From Flavobacterium agri (GTDB lineage Bacteria > Bacteroidota > Bacteroidia > Flavobacteriales > Flavobacteriaceae): a DNA stretch of 64,000 bases. This document shows, in pieces, positions 25,101-34,067 of this stretch. The DNA lies in the NCBI RefSeq assembly GCF_013401995.1, contig NZ_JACBJI010000002.1:703867-767866 (forward strand), in the 5' to 3' direction. The position numbers and the translations under genes are program-made. Below the pieces are notes generated by a model, which saw nothing but the letters and a program-made list of their open reading frames with translations, did no database searches and was not told the origin of the DNA. The number at the start of each line of letters is the position of its first letter. The stretch's first letter is position 1.

Positions 25101-25653
25101 CGCCGCAAGGGATCGCCAAAACCTCCCAAAGAACAGCCGTACCCGTTTCCGTCCAGCTTAGCAACGCAGTTGTAGACATTACATTCGATACCGTAAGTGC
25201 AGTAGGAGCGGGACAGTTGAAGTTTTCGCTTCCGCACGTTATCATGGCTTCCCATCCGCCATTTTCTAGAGTTGAATCGCTTTTGAACCAAAAGGTGAGG
25301 CAGCCGTCAGGGCTAGTGGAAGTGAACGGTCCGGGAGCGGTAGTGCCCCAAAAAGCACCCGACATCCCACCTGGAACGTTGCCTTGTTGTCCGCTTGAAA
25401 TTTGAGGCGCATTCGTCGAATTGCCATCAAAAACATAGAGTCCGTCAAATTGTGCTTCGGTTTGGAATGAAGTGAACGTTACCGTTACGGCTTCACCGGG
25501 AACATCTGGGCAAATCGTGGTAATCTCATCGGCGTTCGCCGGATAATTGCCTTCCAATCCGCTATCGTAGAAATATCCGCCACACTGCAGCTGGGCAAAG
25601 CCAACCGAAGAAAACAGGACGATAAAAAACAAAGAGAGTAGTTGTTTGCTCAT
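22138..25653 (-). CDS. T9SS-secreted choice-of-anchor L protein with two CUB-like domains
   Basis: 1171 residues with a signal peptide (MSKQLLSLFFIVLFSSVGFAQ). In order: a CUB-like domain (about 22-145), a fibronectin III-like domain (150-240), a second CUB-like domain (243-365), a second FN3-like domain, and a choice-of-anchor L domain (about 460-715; NVLIDNPCLEITNVSSS, FLFASDEYGIFQCNYADAFA). After these come a calcium-loop-like segment (VDENANGVKDASED), a CARDB-like pair of beta domains (SYDPNMIIEAHGEQ) and a type A sorting signal (LFPNPANSVFTVSF ... LVRKLVIE). It should be exported by T9SS and kept at the surface, probably for adhesion. It is the third of three tandem paralogues. Its transcript is separated from the others by the hairpin at 25731. 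Confidence 0.88.
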   Translation of the reverse strand: MSKQLLSLFFIVLFSSVGFAQLQCGGYFYDSGLEGNYPANADEITTICPDVPGEAVTVTFTSFQTEAQFDGLYVFDGNSTNAPQISSGQQGNVPGGMSGAFWGTTAPGPFTSTSPDGCLTFWFKSDSTLENGGWEAMITCGSENFNCPAPTALTVSNVMSTTALLSWTETGTAVLWEVLAIPCGAPAPTVSSVGTLVTANPYMFPALSPSTCYSFYVRAHCENSVSVWSQSAIATTVQPVTLCGEHFYDNGGANGNYSNLSNATTTICPENPGDVVSVSFNSFNTEATWDGLYVYNGNSTSAPMISSGNLGGNVPGGLPGSFWGTTIPGPFESTSTDGCLTFVFKSDTSVNMPGWDASVYCGPPSNCFVANGVTVTNVTTDSATIGWTSVGDATQWQLTVTPSVSGSPFTTSSNPFVLTGLSPDTTYSVSIKTICEEGWMTVSTPPVSFVTAIPETNPLSVNTTLYTPSELISNVLIDNPCLEITNVSSSTGTTFGSTNGIGFFQNDNPNFPLTSGIVLSTGDAANIPGPNTSALSDGGAQWPGDADLEAIISTTLGTPMNSRNATKLEFDFTALNEFMSFNFLFASDEYGIFQCNYADAFAFLLTDLETGITTNLAVVPGTQDPVSVVTIRDGANNTSCASANEGYFGQYFGTPDYDGATNFIGQTAVMTASSVVIPNHPYHIKLVVADRNDSLYDSAVFIEAGSFTSGPPQCSDKLQLVAFVDENANGVKDASEDAFNHGSFTVEQNDSGDISQVYSPFGSYDLYDANPVNSYDLGYVIQSGFASYYTVSASYNDMNIAVGSGEQIVYFPVTLTQPFNDVAVSIVSISAPRPAMTYQNKVIYTNNGVSPASGTITFTKDALVTITDVSQPGTVANLNGFTYNFTDLQPNETRMFIVTLSVPAPPTVNQDDLLTNGVTISAVANDIDLANNTFSNTQVVVNSYDPNMIIEAHGEQIDINTFSVNEFLYYTIYFQNTGTASAIQVRLDDILDPQLDENTVVMLNASHNYVLQRKQNHLKWIFDYIMLPGQMQNDQLSKGYVFFKIKVKPGFQAGDIIPNTAQIYFDSNPAVVTNTFNTMFIDALQNDDFDASSFVLFPNPANSVFTVSFTNTSEVLSKISVYDMLGKKVTETDGLQQSQANVNVTGLSKGVYLVEIMTASDKRLVRKLVIE

Positions 25654-25729
25654 TGGCGATGTTTTTTGGTATCCCGTAAATTTATTGATTTACAAATTGT
25701 TAAGCAAGTCTTAAGATTTCATAAAAATG

Positions 25730-25760
25730 AAAAAATCCTCCAAATTTTGGAGGATTCCTT
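25730..25760 (-). terminator. Terminator after the second T9SS paralogue
   Basis: AATCCTCC (25734-25741) and GGAGGATT (25749-25756) with a 7-nt loop. On the minus strand the stem is followed by TTTTTCATT. It ends the transcript of the two overlapping genes upstream. Confidence 0.7.
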
Positions 25761-25780
25761 TGTTGATGGGCAATTGCGAT

Positions 25781-28700
25781 TTATTTAATTAACAATTTTT
25801 TTGTGAATTCCATGTTGTTTTCTGAAAGTATTTTTATGACATATACCCCTTTCGATAAACCAAGCACGTTAAAAATGGCAGAGGACGTGCCAAAATCCTG
25901 TTCCAAAACTTTAGCTCCCAAAATATTGTATACGTTGATCTTTTGGATGATTTGCGCATCCGATAAAGACACAAACACGTTTTGTGAAGCCGGGTTCGGA
26001 TAAATTCTCGCATCGGTTTTTATAACATCTCCAGAAGATAAAGCGTCTGTAAAAGTCGTCTCAAACACATTGGTTTGGATCGCAGGATTTGAGTCGAAGA
26101 AAATATTGGCAGACGCCGGAACCATATCACCTTCCGTAACGCCCGGATCCAATTTGATACGGAACGTCACAAAGCCCTTGCTGGCGGCTTCATTTGCCAA
26201 ATTCGAAGAAAGCATGATGTAATCGAATTTCCATTGCAGATGTGTGCCGTTGCGCTGTAAGACATAGTCGTGGCTCGATTCCAGGATTGTAATGCTGTTT
26301 TCGTCCAATTGCGGATCCAAGTCCATGTCGATCTTTACGTGTATCGCATCGGCCGTGCCCAAATTCTGGAAATTGACGGTGTAATACAGATAGTCGTTTT
26401 GAGAAAACGTATCGATCGGGATTTCAGGTCCGTGATGCTCGACGATATTGTTCGGATCAAAAGAATTCACGACGACTTGCGACAAAGACGAGCTGTTGTT
26501 CGCCGGATTGATTTCCGTGACCGAAGCCGTAATCGAAGCCGAATGCGTAAGCACATCGCCCAAGTTTACCGTAGGTACGTCGGGAACCGAAATGTTGACC
26601 ATGAACGAGCGCGTTTCCTGTGGTTGCAACCCGATGTAATTGTAAGTAAGGGTGTTGCTGTTGATGTTAGCTCCCGCCAAGGTGCTCGATGTAATCGTCG
26701 TAAGCATATCCGAAGTGAAATCCAATGTTCCCGAAGTCATGGAAACGCCATTATTGTGATAAAAAACCTGACAAGAATGTGTGTATCCCGGTCTCGGAAG
26801 TGAGCCAGGCGATACGGTTAGGCTCACATCGCTGTACGGGTTGGTCAACACAATAGGGAAATACAATACTTGCGTGCCGCTTCCCGTTGCGATGGTCTGG
26901 TTGGTATAGCCCGAACCCGAAAAAGAATAATAGCCCGAAAACTCATTTTGGATCGCGTAATTCAGGTTGTATGTATTGGTCGGAACGTCGTCATAAAGCG
27001 AATATTCGCCGTCGGGAACGTAAACCTGTTGGACAGGTCCGGCGTTTTGCGAAATCGCGAACGAGCCGTAAGTGAAGTTCTGTTCAACTCCGTCCTTGAC
27101 ACCGTTGCCGTTCTCGTCCACAAAGGCTACGAGTTCCAATTTGTCTGAACATTGTGGCGGGCCTTGCGTAAAACTTCCGGCTTCGATGAATACCGCAGAA
27201 TCCAAAAGAGTATCCTGTTTATCGGCAATGACCAATTTCAAATGATACTGATGATTGACGGCCAACGAAGCCGAAGCCGTCATCACTTCCGTCATGCCGT
27301 TGAAGTTGATCGGTGCATTCAACGAGCTGCTGCCATCGCCATAATATTCCCCAAAAAATTGAGGGTTGGCCGAATTGCAACCCGCGTTGTAAGCTCCGTC
27401 ACGAACGGTCACGACCGAAACCGGTAGTCCGTTGGTGCCGGGAACTACCGCTAAATTCGTTGTGACGCCCGTCTGAAGGTCGGTAAGCAAGAAGGCGAAC
27501 ATGTCTGAAAAGGTACATTGGAACATGCCGTACTCCTCTGAAGCGAATACGAAGTTGAAACTCATCTGAGGCGCAAGGCTCGTAAAATTGAATTCAAGTA
27601 CAGAAGCGTTCTTGCCAAACATAGGTTCGCCGATGGTAGCCAGAGCCAACGCTTCGAGGTCGGGATCGCCGGGCCAGCCTCCGGCGCTGTATCCAAGCGA
27701 CGAGGTGTTAGGTCCCGAAATCTGGCTCACCGCTCCCGTAGACAAAACGATTCCCGATTCGAACGGGAATTGCGTGCCCGAGCCGCCATAAAAATACCCG
27801 ATGCTGGGCAAACCGCCATAATTGGCCGAACCCGAAGAGGTGATGTTGGATATGTTGAGGCAAGGATTATCTATGAGCACCGATTGTACCAATTGGGGAA
27901 TCGTGTACAACGAAGTATCGCCAACCAACGGAGGATATACGGGAGTCGCGGTATAACCAACAGATTTCCACGAACTGTGCAACCCGTTTCCGCAATTCGA
28001 ACGCAAATAAATCATGTACGATTCGTTGGCTTGCAAATTGGTGATCAGGTGCGGGTTGTCGAATATTTCGATGCCCGAATCACTATCCGACGGATCGGAG
28101 TCGGTTGCCGGTACGACAAGGATTTCCCAAGACGTCGCGCCTCCGATTTCGTTCCAGCTTACATTGGCCGACGTATTTAGCGGTGAGACTCCGGTAACGG
28201 TAAGGTTCTGCGGCTGATGGCATGAAAGTACGGGCGAAAAATTATTGATGTCGTCGAGCAAAATACGGTCTCCGGTTTGCGATCCCGAAGTCTGGGTGCA
28301 AGTACGCACGAAAGCCACGTAAACGGCCGTTCCGCTTGGGTACGGCAAAGTGACTTCGTATTGCCCGTAAACCGGATTTAACGGCAGGACATCGTCGTTG
28401 TATTCGGCAAGCATCGTGGTAAATGAGCTCGCTTGTGTCGGGTCGGCCGTTCCCGGTGCGACCCAAACCTGAAGTTTCGAATTGGAATAACCCGCGATCG
28501 CAGAACTCGCCCTGAAATACAATTTCGCGTCGGGAGTCACATAAAAAGACGGCGTCACCAGATAATCTTTCGACAGATTGCCCGAACCGATGTTCTGTCG
28601 GTCCATAAAAGCCGCGTGACTGCCCGAAAGAGCCGGATAATTTGAATTCAGCGTCCAATAGTTCGTACCTATGCCATTGTCATAAACGTACCAAGTGCCC

Positions 28701-28822
28701 GACGGCAATGTCCACGGGCCATTCCCTGCAGGCGGAATCACGGTATTGTCGTCGAAAGTCTCAACGAATTGGGCTTGAGCCAAACTTCCTATCAGCAACA
28801 AGAACAGGTAAATCTTTTTCAT
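25781..28822 (-). CDS. T9SS-secreted choice-of-anchor J/L protein
   Basis: 1013 residues with a short signal peptide (MKKIYLFLLLIGSLAQAQ). It begins with a choice-of-anchor J domain (FVETFDDNTVIPPAG ... SKDYLVTPSFYV, about 18-195), then an FN3-like domain. A choice-of-anchor L domain follows (SVLIDNPCLNISNITSSGS, FVFASEEYGMFQCTFSDMFA), then a VDENGNGVKDGVEQ loop and CARDB-like beta domains ending NSFDPNNIVEHHGPE. A type A sorting domain closes it (IYPNPASQNVFVSL ... FTKKLLIK). The C-terminal two thirds are closely similar to the neighbour at 22138. The start lies 1 nt behind the stop of the gene at 28824, so the two are co-transcribed. Confidence 0.88.
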   Translation of the reverse strand: MKKIYLFLLLIGSLAQAQFVETFDDNTVIPPAGNGPWTLPSGTWYVYDNGIGTNYWTLNSNYPALSGSHAAFMDRQNIGSGNLSKDYLVTPSFYVTPDAKLYFRASSAIAGYSNSKLQVWVAPGTADPTQASSFTTMLAEYNDDVLPLNPVYGQYEVTLPYPSGTAVYVAFVRTCTQTSGSQTGDRILLDDINNFSPVLSCHQPQNLTVTGVSPLNTSANVSWNEIGGATSWEILVVPATDSDPSDSDSGIEIFDNPHLITNLQANESYMIYLRSNCGNGLHSSWKSVGYTATPVYPPLVGDTSLYTIPQLVQSVLIDNPCLNISNITSSGSANYGGLPSIGYFYGGSGTQFPFESGIVLSTGAVSQISGPNTSSLGYSAGGWPGDPDLEALALATIGEPMFGKNASVLEFNFTSLAPQMSFNFVFASEEYGMFQCTFSDMFAFLLTDLQTGVTTNLAVVPGTNGLPVSVVTVRDGAYNAGCNSANPQFFGEYYGDGSSSLNAPINFNGMTEVMTASASLAVNHQYHLKLVIADKQDTLLDSAVFIEAGSFTQGPPQCSDKLELVAFVDENGNGVKDGVEQNFTYGSFAISQNAGPVQQVYVPDGEYSLYDDVPTNTYNLNYAIQNEFSGYYSFSGSGYTNQTIATGSGTQVLYFPIVLTNPYSDVSLTVSPGSLPRPGYTHSCQVFYHNNGVSMTSGTLDFTSDMLTTITSSTLAGANINSNTLTYNYIGLQPQETRSFMVNISVPDVPTVNLGDVLTHSASITASVTEINPANNSSSLSQVVVNSFDPNNIVEHHGPEIPIDTFSQNDYLYYTVNFQNLGTADAIHVKIDMDLDPQLDENSITILESSHDYVLQRNGTHLQWKFDYIMLSSNLANEAASKGFVTFRIKLDPGVTEGDMVPASANIFFDSNPAIQTNVFETTFTDALSSGDVIKTDARIYPNPASQNVFVSLSDAQIIQKINVYNILGAKVLEQDFGTSSAIFNVLGLSKGVYVIKILSENNMEFTKKLLIK

Positions 28823-28823
28823 A

Positions 28824-31715
28824 TCATTCCACGATTAGTTTTTTTGAAAGTGTTCCGCCTTGAAACGAGCGGGCTTTTACGAGATACAATCCAGAAGGCA
28901 AAGCCGAAATGTCTAAAGTGGCAGCTCCCGATTCCAATGTATTCTCGCCCACTTTTTTGCCGACAATATCGTAAATCTCCACCTTATTGAAACCTGCTGA
29001 TGCGTCGAGTCTGATCTGCAGTTTGTCCGTCGCAGGATTCGGCCAGATCAAGAGTTGGTTCGCATCAGATTCGGGCAATTCCAACTGCTCCACGAATTGT
29101 GTCTCGAACGTATTGGTCACGATCGCCGGATTCGTATCGAAGTAAATGTTGGCCACGTTTGGTATGACATCGCCGACTTCGAATCCCGGATCGACTTTTA
29201 TCCTGTACGTGAGCCAACCTTGACTCGATTCATCGTTTTGGGATTGCCATGTAAGGTTGATGCCGTCAAAACGGAAAGTCAAATCGTTTCCTGTACGCGT
29301 CATTTGATACGTATGGCTCGCACCTACCATTCGCAACGATTCAGCGTCGAGTTGATCGTCGAGCGTATTTTCGATGCTGATATTGATCGCTTCGGCATTT
29401 CCGGTATTCTGGAAACGAACGGTGTAATACAGATAATCGGCGTCCGAAAATTCATCGATGTCTATTTGCGGGCCGTGGCTTTCGGCAATGTCGTTCGGAT
29501 CGTATGAATTCACGACGTTCATCGTATGCGTGAAGCTTAGAAAATCTGAAGAAAGCGAATTCGTGACGCCCGTTAACGCAGCCGATGTAGTAATCACATC
29601 ATCCATATTCACTACAGGAACATCGGGAACTTGCATGTCGATATCGATCAGCGAAGTCTGGTTTGGCGCCAGCGTAACCGATTTGGTAAAACCGGTCGGA
29701 GTAAGCGTTATCGGCTGATTCGACGAAAGCGTACCCAAAACAGGATCTTTCGTAAAGTCCAATGTAGCGGTCTGGGTCGCCGTGCCGTAATTCGAAACCA
29801 TCACGTAATTGTTGTATACCATGTTCGGTCTCGGCGCGTTCGAAGCCACAAGTGCCACAGACATATTGGTGAGCGGCTGTACAACTTGTACCGGGAAATA
29901 ATACGTCTGCAAAGTGTTGTCTACCGTAAGATTGGAATAGCTGGGATTCACAAGAGTTAAGTAAGACGCGTATTCAGACAGCAGTTGATACGTGATATTC
30001 ACCGTAATTCCGGGAGTCGAAAGCAATACGACACCACTCGAAGACCACATCGTAGAGTCGTTTCCTGAATTCGAAACCAGGAAGTTACCGAAATGCGATA
30101 TGGATTCACCCGTGTCGAACGTGCCGTTATTGTTGGTATCGACAAAAGGCTTCAAAACGATTGCGCCCGAATTTTCACCGGTCGTAGCCGAAATCGGGCT
30201 TGACCAAGAGCTTTGTCCGCCATCTCCGGGAACTCCGCAAAGCGAACGCACGTAAAAGTCGTAGCAGGTGGTTTCTTGTAAATCAGTTATTTCATACGGA
30301 TGCGTGTCTACCGTAACAGCTCCTGCAACGGGACCAAAACCCGGAGCCGGAGAACCGCAAGGCAATGCGATCACTTCCCAAGAAGTCGCAAAATCGAAAG
30401 TTTGCCAATCGAGCAGGACCGATGTGTCGGTGACGATAGGGCTGGAAAGCACAGGATGGATGCAAGATACAGGCGGCCCACACGAAATCTCGGCTTTCCA
30501 TCCGCCTAAATTGTTCGTGCCATCCGATCGGAAATGGAACGTAAGGCAACCGTCAGGGCTCGAAGATGTGAAAGGACCGGGAATCGTATTTCCCCAATAA
30601 CCGCCGGGCAAACCGCCCGGAACATTCCCAACGCCGTACATACTCGCGATCATAGGCGCGGCCGTCGAAGGCCCGTCAAACACATAAAGCGCATCGAAAC
30701 CGACTTCGGTATTGAATTCCTGAAAGTAAGCACTTACCATATCGCCCGGATTCGTTGGGCAGATGGTAAAGGTCGTATTGGCGTTTGGCAAGTAAGTAGA
30801 CGCAGGTCCGCCATCGTCGTAAAACATCGAACCGCATTCGGGCAAGTGACGATAAAACGGCCCAATCTGAACCCAATTGCTCGCCGAAGATTCGCAAACG
30901 CCGCGAACATACACGTAATAAGACGTATTAGGCACTATCGGTTGGGCCGAAGGTTGCGTCGTACCGGTCAAACCAACAGAATTCCCGTTAGCGATGATGG
31001 TTGTACCCAGATTCGGATCGAAAGTCGTTCCCGCTTGCACGACATGCACCTCATATTGGCCGGCATAAGTAGCGGGCCATGAAAGTACGGCGCCATTACC
31101 CGCAGGTCCGAGCGTAAAAACGTTCGCGTCCGGTGTCCAGCAATCCGATACAAGCGCAATGTCGTCAATGAGGATTTCACCCGGCGTAAAACCAGAGGTT
31201 TGGGTATACGATCTTTTAAAAACGATATAACCCGAAGTATTTCCCGTGCCGCCTATGTGCAAGGTGCGGTTGTTGTAAACTCCAGTCGGATAATTCGTAG
31301 GGTCGAAAATAGTGATGCCCGAAAAGGTAGCGGGATCGTCAATATTAGCGGTCGCCGGAAGCACGAATACCGACAATCCGGCATCTGCAGTGTGTTTGGC
31401 GTTGAAAAGCAACGTGGCATTGTTTGGGAAAGGCGTCAACGGAGAAACCAACACATCCATCGAAGTTTGGCCTTCGGTCAAGGTTTCAGACGGCAGGAAA
31501 GCCGCATTGGGTAATGTATTCGACGGATGCGAGGCGTCGTTAAGCGTCCAGCTCGACGTTCCGGCCGTACTCAAGATTTTCCACGTTCCGGTTGGTAAAA
31601 CCCAATCGTTCGAAGTCGGGGCCGATACGCTCGCGCCATCGAAATTTTCATAAAACTGGGCATTTGCTCCAATTCCACAAAGAGCCGATAAGATTAAAAA
31701 AGTAATTTTTTTCAT
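28824..31715 (-). CDS. T9SS-secreted choice-of-anchor J protein with CUB-like domain
   Basis: 963 residues from the ATG at 31715, directly before the signal peptide (MKKITFLILSALCGIGANAQ). A perfect -7 element is at 31733-31740. Further upstream codons belong to the promoter. Domains: choice-of-anchor J (FYENFDGASVSAP ... SMDVLVSPLTPF), FN3-like, a CUB-like domain (CGSMFYDDGGPASTYLPN ... GYWGNTIPGPF), another FN3-like, a VDTNNNGTFDTGE loop, CARDB-like domains (NSYDPNDIAESHGPQ) and a type A sorting domain (IWPNPATDKLQI ... LSKKLIVE). Unlike its two neighbours it lacks the choice-of-anchor L domain. It is the first gene of this tandem. Confidence 0.87.
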   Translation of the reverse strand: MKKITFLILSALCGIGANAQFYENFDGASVSAPTSNDWVLPTGTWKILSTAGTSSWTLNDASHPSNTLPNAAFLPSETLTEGQTSMDVLVSPLTPFPNNATLLFNAKHTADAGLSVFVLPATANIDDPATFSGITIFDPTNYPTGVYNNRTLHIGGTGNTSGYIVFKRSYTQTSGFTPGEILIDDIALVSDCWTPDANVFTLGPAGNGAVLSWPATYAGQYEVHVVQAGTTFDPNLGTTIIANGNSVGLTGTTQPSAQPIVPNTSYYVYVRGVCESSASNWVQIGPFYRHLPECGSMFYDDGGPASTYLPNANTTFTICPTNPGDMVSAYFQEFNTEVGFDALYVFDGPSTAAPMIASMYGVGNVPGGLPGGYWGNTIPGPFTSSSPDGCLTFHFRSDGTNNLGGWKAEISCGPPVSCIHPVLSSPIVTDTSVLLDWQTFDFATSWEVIALPCGSPAPGFGPVAGAVTVDTHPYEITDLQETTCYDFYVRSLCGVPGDGGQSSWSSPISATTGENSGAIVLKPFVDTNNNGTFDTGESISHFGNFLVSNSGNDSTMWSSSGVVLLSTPGITVNITYQLLSEYASYLTLVNPSYSNLTVDNTLQTYYFPVQVVQPLTNMSVALVASNAPRPNMVYNNYVMVSNYGTATQTATLDFTKDPVLGTLSSNQPITLTPTGFTKSVTLAPNQTSLIDIDMQVPDVPVVNMDDVITTSAALTGVTNSLSSDFLSFTHTMNVVNSYDPNDIAESHGPQIDIDEFSDADYLYYTVRFQNTGNAEAINISIENTLDDQLDAESLRMVGASHTYQMTRTGNDLTFRFDGINLTWQSQNDESSQGWLTYRIKVDPGFEVGDVIPNVANIYFDTNPAIVTNTFETQFVEQLELPESDANQLLIWPNPATDKLQIRLDASAGFNKVEIYDIVGKKVGENTLESGAATLDISALPSGLYLVKARSFQGGTLSKKLIVE

Positions 31716-31732
31716 GCAATTCGTTGTTTTTT

Positions 31733-31740
31733 CAAATATA
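31733..31740 (-). promoter_or_regulatory. -7 element of the T9SS tandem
   Basis: TATATTTG on the minus strand, a full match to TAnnTTTG, 18 nt before the chosen start codon at 31715. Confidence 0.55.
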
Positions 31741-31764
31741 AACAATTGCACAAAACGCTCAACG

Positions 31765-32973
31765 TTAGCTGATCGAGCGAGCCAAAATAAACGCGCCTGT
31801 CCACGCATTCTGAAAGTTGAAACCGCCCGTAATCGCGTCTATATTGAGGATTTCACCCGAAAAATAAACGTTCGGTAAAACTTTGCTCTCCATCGTCTTG
31901 AAATTCACTTCTTTGAGGTCGATGCCGCCCGCAGTCACGAACTCTTCCTTGAACGTGCTTTTGCCGTTGACGTTGAATTTAGATTGGGTAAGTTCCGTCG
32001 AAAGTTTTTGGAGCTGGGTTTTCGACAGATCGGCCCATTTTTGTTCGGACGGGATTCCACTAGCCGTCACAAGGCTTTCCCACAACCTATTCGGGAAATC
32101 GAAAGGCGATTTCGAGACGACGGCCTTTTTGGGTTGGTTTTGCTTGATGTCGCGCAGGATTTGCTCGGCTTCTTCGGCATCCGATGTATGAAGCCAATTC
32201 ACGGTTATCCCGAATTGGTAGTTCTTCTGGGCAAGAATCCGCGCGCCCCAAGCCGACAGTTTGAGGATTGCCGGTCCGCTCATTCCCCAATGCGTGATGA
32301 GCAAAGGCCCGGCCGATTCGAATTTCGTGCCGTTGACGTTTACCGAAGCCAAAGCCGAAACGCCGGGCAAATTCTTTATTCGGTTGTCTTTGATGTTGAA
32401 TGTGAAAAGAGACGGAACCGGTTCTACGATAGAGTGTCCGAGGCCTTGCAGCAATTCCCACATTTTCGGATTGCTTCCGGTGGCAAAAACCAATTTCTGA
32501 CACGAGAATTGTTCTTGGTTCGTGTCGACTTTCCAATGGTTTTCGCCTTGATAGACAGATTGCACGCTTTGTGTGGTGAGCACGTCGATTTTACATTTTT
32601 TCGTCGCTTCGAGGAAACACTCGATGATGGTTTGGGACGAATCCGAAACGGGAAACATGCGGCCGTCTTCCTCAATCTTGAGTTCGACGCCGTGTCTTTC
32701 GAACCATTCGATCGTATCGCCAGAAGCGAACGTATGAAACGGGCCGCGCAGTTCTTTTTCGCCTCTCGGATAGAATTTCACGAGTTCGTCAGGATCAAAA
32801 CACGCATGCGTCACATTACAGCGTCCGCCGCCCGAAATGCGCACTTTTGTGAGCACGTCCTTGCCGCGTTCGAGTATCGCGATCTTCAATCTCGGATTGG
32901 CTTCGGCCACATTGATGGCAGTGAAGAAACCCGCGGCGCCTCCGCCCAATATCAAAATGTCGTAGGTTTTCAT
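31765..32973 (-). CDS. HI0933-family flavoprotein (NAD(P)/FAD-dependent oxidoreductase)
   Basis: 402 residues. The N-terminal dinucleotide-binding motif is GGGAAGFFTAINVAEANP. The diagnostic RISGGGRCNVTH follows at about residue 49, and the C-terminal FAD-contact GGFNFQNAWTGAFILARSI closes the protein. This is the HI0933/YhiN/BaiN group. Some members reduce enoate substrates, but for this one the reaction is unknown. The start codon overlaps the end of the GDPD gene by 4 nt, so the pair is translationally coupled and possibly works in the cytosol on lipid-derived material. Confidence 0.9.
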   Translation of the reverse strand: MKTYDILILGGGAAGFFTAINVAEANPRLKIAILERGKDVLTKVRISGGGRCNVTHACFDPDELVKFYPRGEKELRGPFHTFASGDTIEWFERHGVELKIEEDGRMFPVSDSSQTIIECFLEATKKCKIDVLTTQSVQSVYQGENHWKVDTNQEQFSCQKLVFATGSNPKMWELLQGLGHSIVEPVPSLFTFNIKDNRIKNLPGVSALASVNVNGTKFESAGPLLITHWGMSGPAILKLSAWGARILAQKNYQFGITVNWLHTSDAEEAEQILRDIKQNQPKKAVVSKSPFDFPNRLWESLVTASGIPSEQKWADLSKTQLQKLSTELTQSKFNVNGKSTFKEEFVTAGGIDLKEVNFKTMESKVLPNVYFSGEILNIDAITGGFNFQNAWTGAFILARSIS

Positions 32974-33644
32974 GCGCGGTCGGGGAAATCGGTTATGATG
33001 CCGTCTATGCCAAAGTTTTCAATGCGCGAAATATCTTCGGGTTCGTTGACCGTCCAGACGTATAAGCGCAAGTTTTCGGCTTTTATTTTTTTGACTGAAG
33101 CTTCGTCGAGCAAATGGAAATACGGATGCAACGTCTCGGCATTTATCGATTTTGCGAACCCGATGGCCAAATCCAGATCGGTTTCTGTAAGTACGCCAAG
33201 CGGGATTTTGGGATTCCGGTTGCGGATTTCCTGTAAAGCCGTCCAATCGAACGAAGAAACAAGGAAATGATCGTAATTCCAGCCTTCGGAAACGTATTTT
33301 TCGATGAGTTGCGTAACCGGACGCGCCGCAGCCTCGACTTTGAGTTCTATGTTGACGAGGCAGCGCTTGTCTACAAAATCGAGTACTTTCGCAAGCGTCG
33401 GAATCTCGTGGTGCAAATCGACTTTGAGTTTTTGTAAATCGTCGCAAGCCATGTCTTTGACCGTTCCCGAAACGCCCGTCAACCGGTCGGTATGCTCGTC
33501 GTGGAAGACCATGATTTGTCCATCGGAGGAAAGGTGCACGTCGAGTTCGATGCCGTCCGCGCCCATTTCTAGCGCTTTTCGGAAAGCCGCGATCGTGTTT
33601 TCGGAAACATAGCCTTTGGCGCCTCGGTGCGCGATGATCTGCAT
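32970..33644 (-). CDS. Glycerophosphodiester phosphodiesterase family protein
   Basis: 224 residues from the ATG at 33644 (MQIIAHRGAKGY). Further upstream, a -7 element (TACATTTG, 33657-33664) rules out a longer start. Motifs are HRGAKGYVSENT, ADGIELDVHLSSDG and VFHDEHTDRLT, which supply the metal-binding Glu, Asp and His of GDPDs. These enzymes cleave glycerophosphodiesters to glycerol-3-phosphate and an alcohol. The absence of a signal peptide suggests a cytosolic enzyme. The stop codon overlaps the start of the flavoprotein gene (ATGA). Confidence 0.9.
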   Translation of the reverse strand: MQIIAHRGAKGYVSENTIAAFRKALEMGADGIELDVHLSSDGQIMVFHDEHTDRLTGVSGTVKDMACDDLQKLKVDLHHEIPTLAKVLDFVDKRCLVNIELKVEAAARPVTQLIEKYVSEGWNYDHFLVSSFDWTALQEIRNRNPKIPLGVLTETDLDLAIGFAKSINAETLHPYFHLLDEASVKKIKAENLRLYVWTVNEPEDISRIENFGIDGIITDFPDRA

Positions 33645-33767
33645 GGGATTTTTTTGCAAATGTAGCCATCACAATCTTTATCTGGACCATGGTTTTTGTA
33701 ATCTTTAATGAGACAAATTGTACAAGAAAGGTCGCTTTTGCTGTAAAGTGCCGCCAGCAACGTCTTC

Positions 33768-33775
33768 TAACTTTG
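33768..33775 (+). promoter_or_regulatory. -7 element before the 90-residue hypothetical gene
   Basis: TAACTTTG matches TAnnTTTG. It lies 17 nt before the ATG at 33793 and decides that start against a longer frame opening at 33718. Confidence 0.5.
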
Positions 33776-33792
33776 CTCAAAACAATTACAGA

Positions 33793-34065
33793 ATGAAGAC
33801 GCAACTTACCACACAAGCGCTGAACTTGATGATTTCCGAACGTTTTGCACACAGACTGCAATGCGGCCAATTAATGAAAGAAACCGTAGAAAGCGAATAT
33901 GGGCTTACACCATTAGCCGAAATTTTCAAAAAGCATTTCTTTTCGCATATCGACAAGTGTGTAGAAAACCCGAACTGCGAAAGCCGACGTGTACTTTTCG
34001 CGCTCGCCGATTTCTGGACCGTGTTTTTCAAGACGAAAGAGGTCTGGCCTTTATCGGCGGCTTAA
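33793..34065 (+). CDS. Small hypothetical protein
   Basis: 90 residues, start chosen at the ATG that follows the -7 element by 17 nt. It is soluble, with helical content and three cysteines (LQCGQ, HIDKCVENPNCESR). No family is recognised. It is convergent with the DUF4180 gene, whose stop codon lies only 2 nt after its own. The high number of His, Cys and Glu residues could allow metal binding, but nothing more specific can be said. Confidence 0.5.
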   Translation: MKTQLTTQALNLMISERFAHRLQCGQLMKETVESEYGLTPLAEIFKKHFFSHIDKCVENPNCESRRVLFALADFWTVFFKTKEVWPLSAA

Positions 34066-34067
34066 TT

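Noticed and set aside
31984..33270. 428-residue open frame on the plus strand
   Set aside because: It is the antisense shadow of the HI0933-type flavoprotein and GDPD genes, which have clear motifs. The composition (Arg/Phe-rich) is that of a shadow frame.
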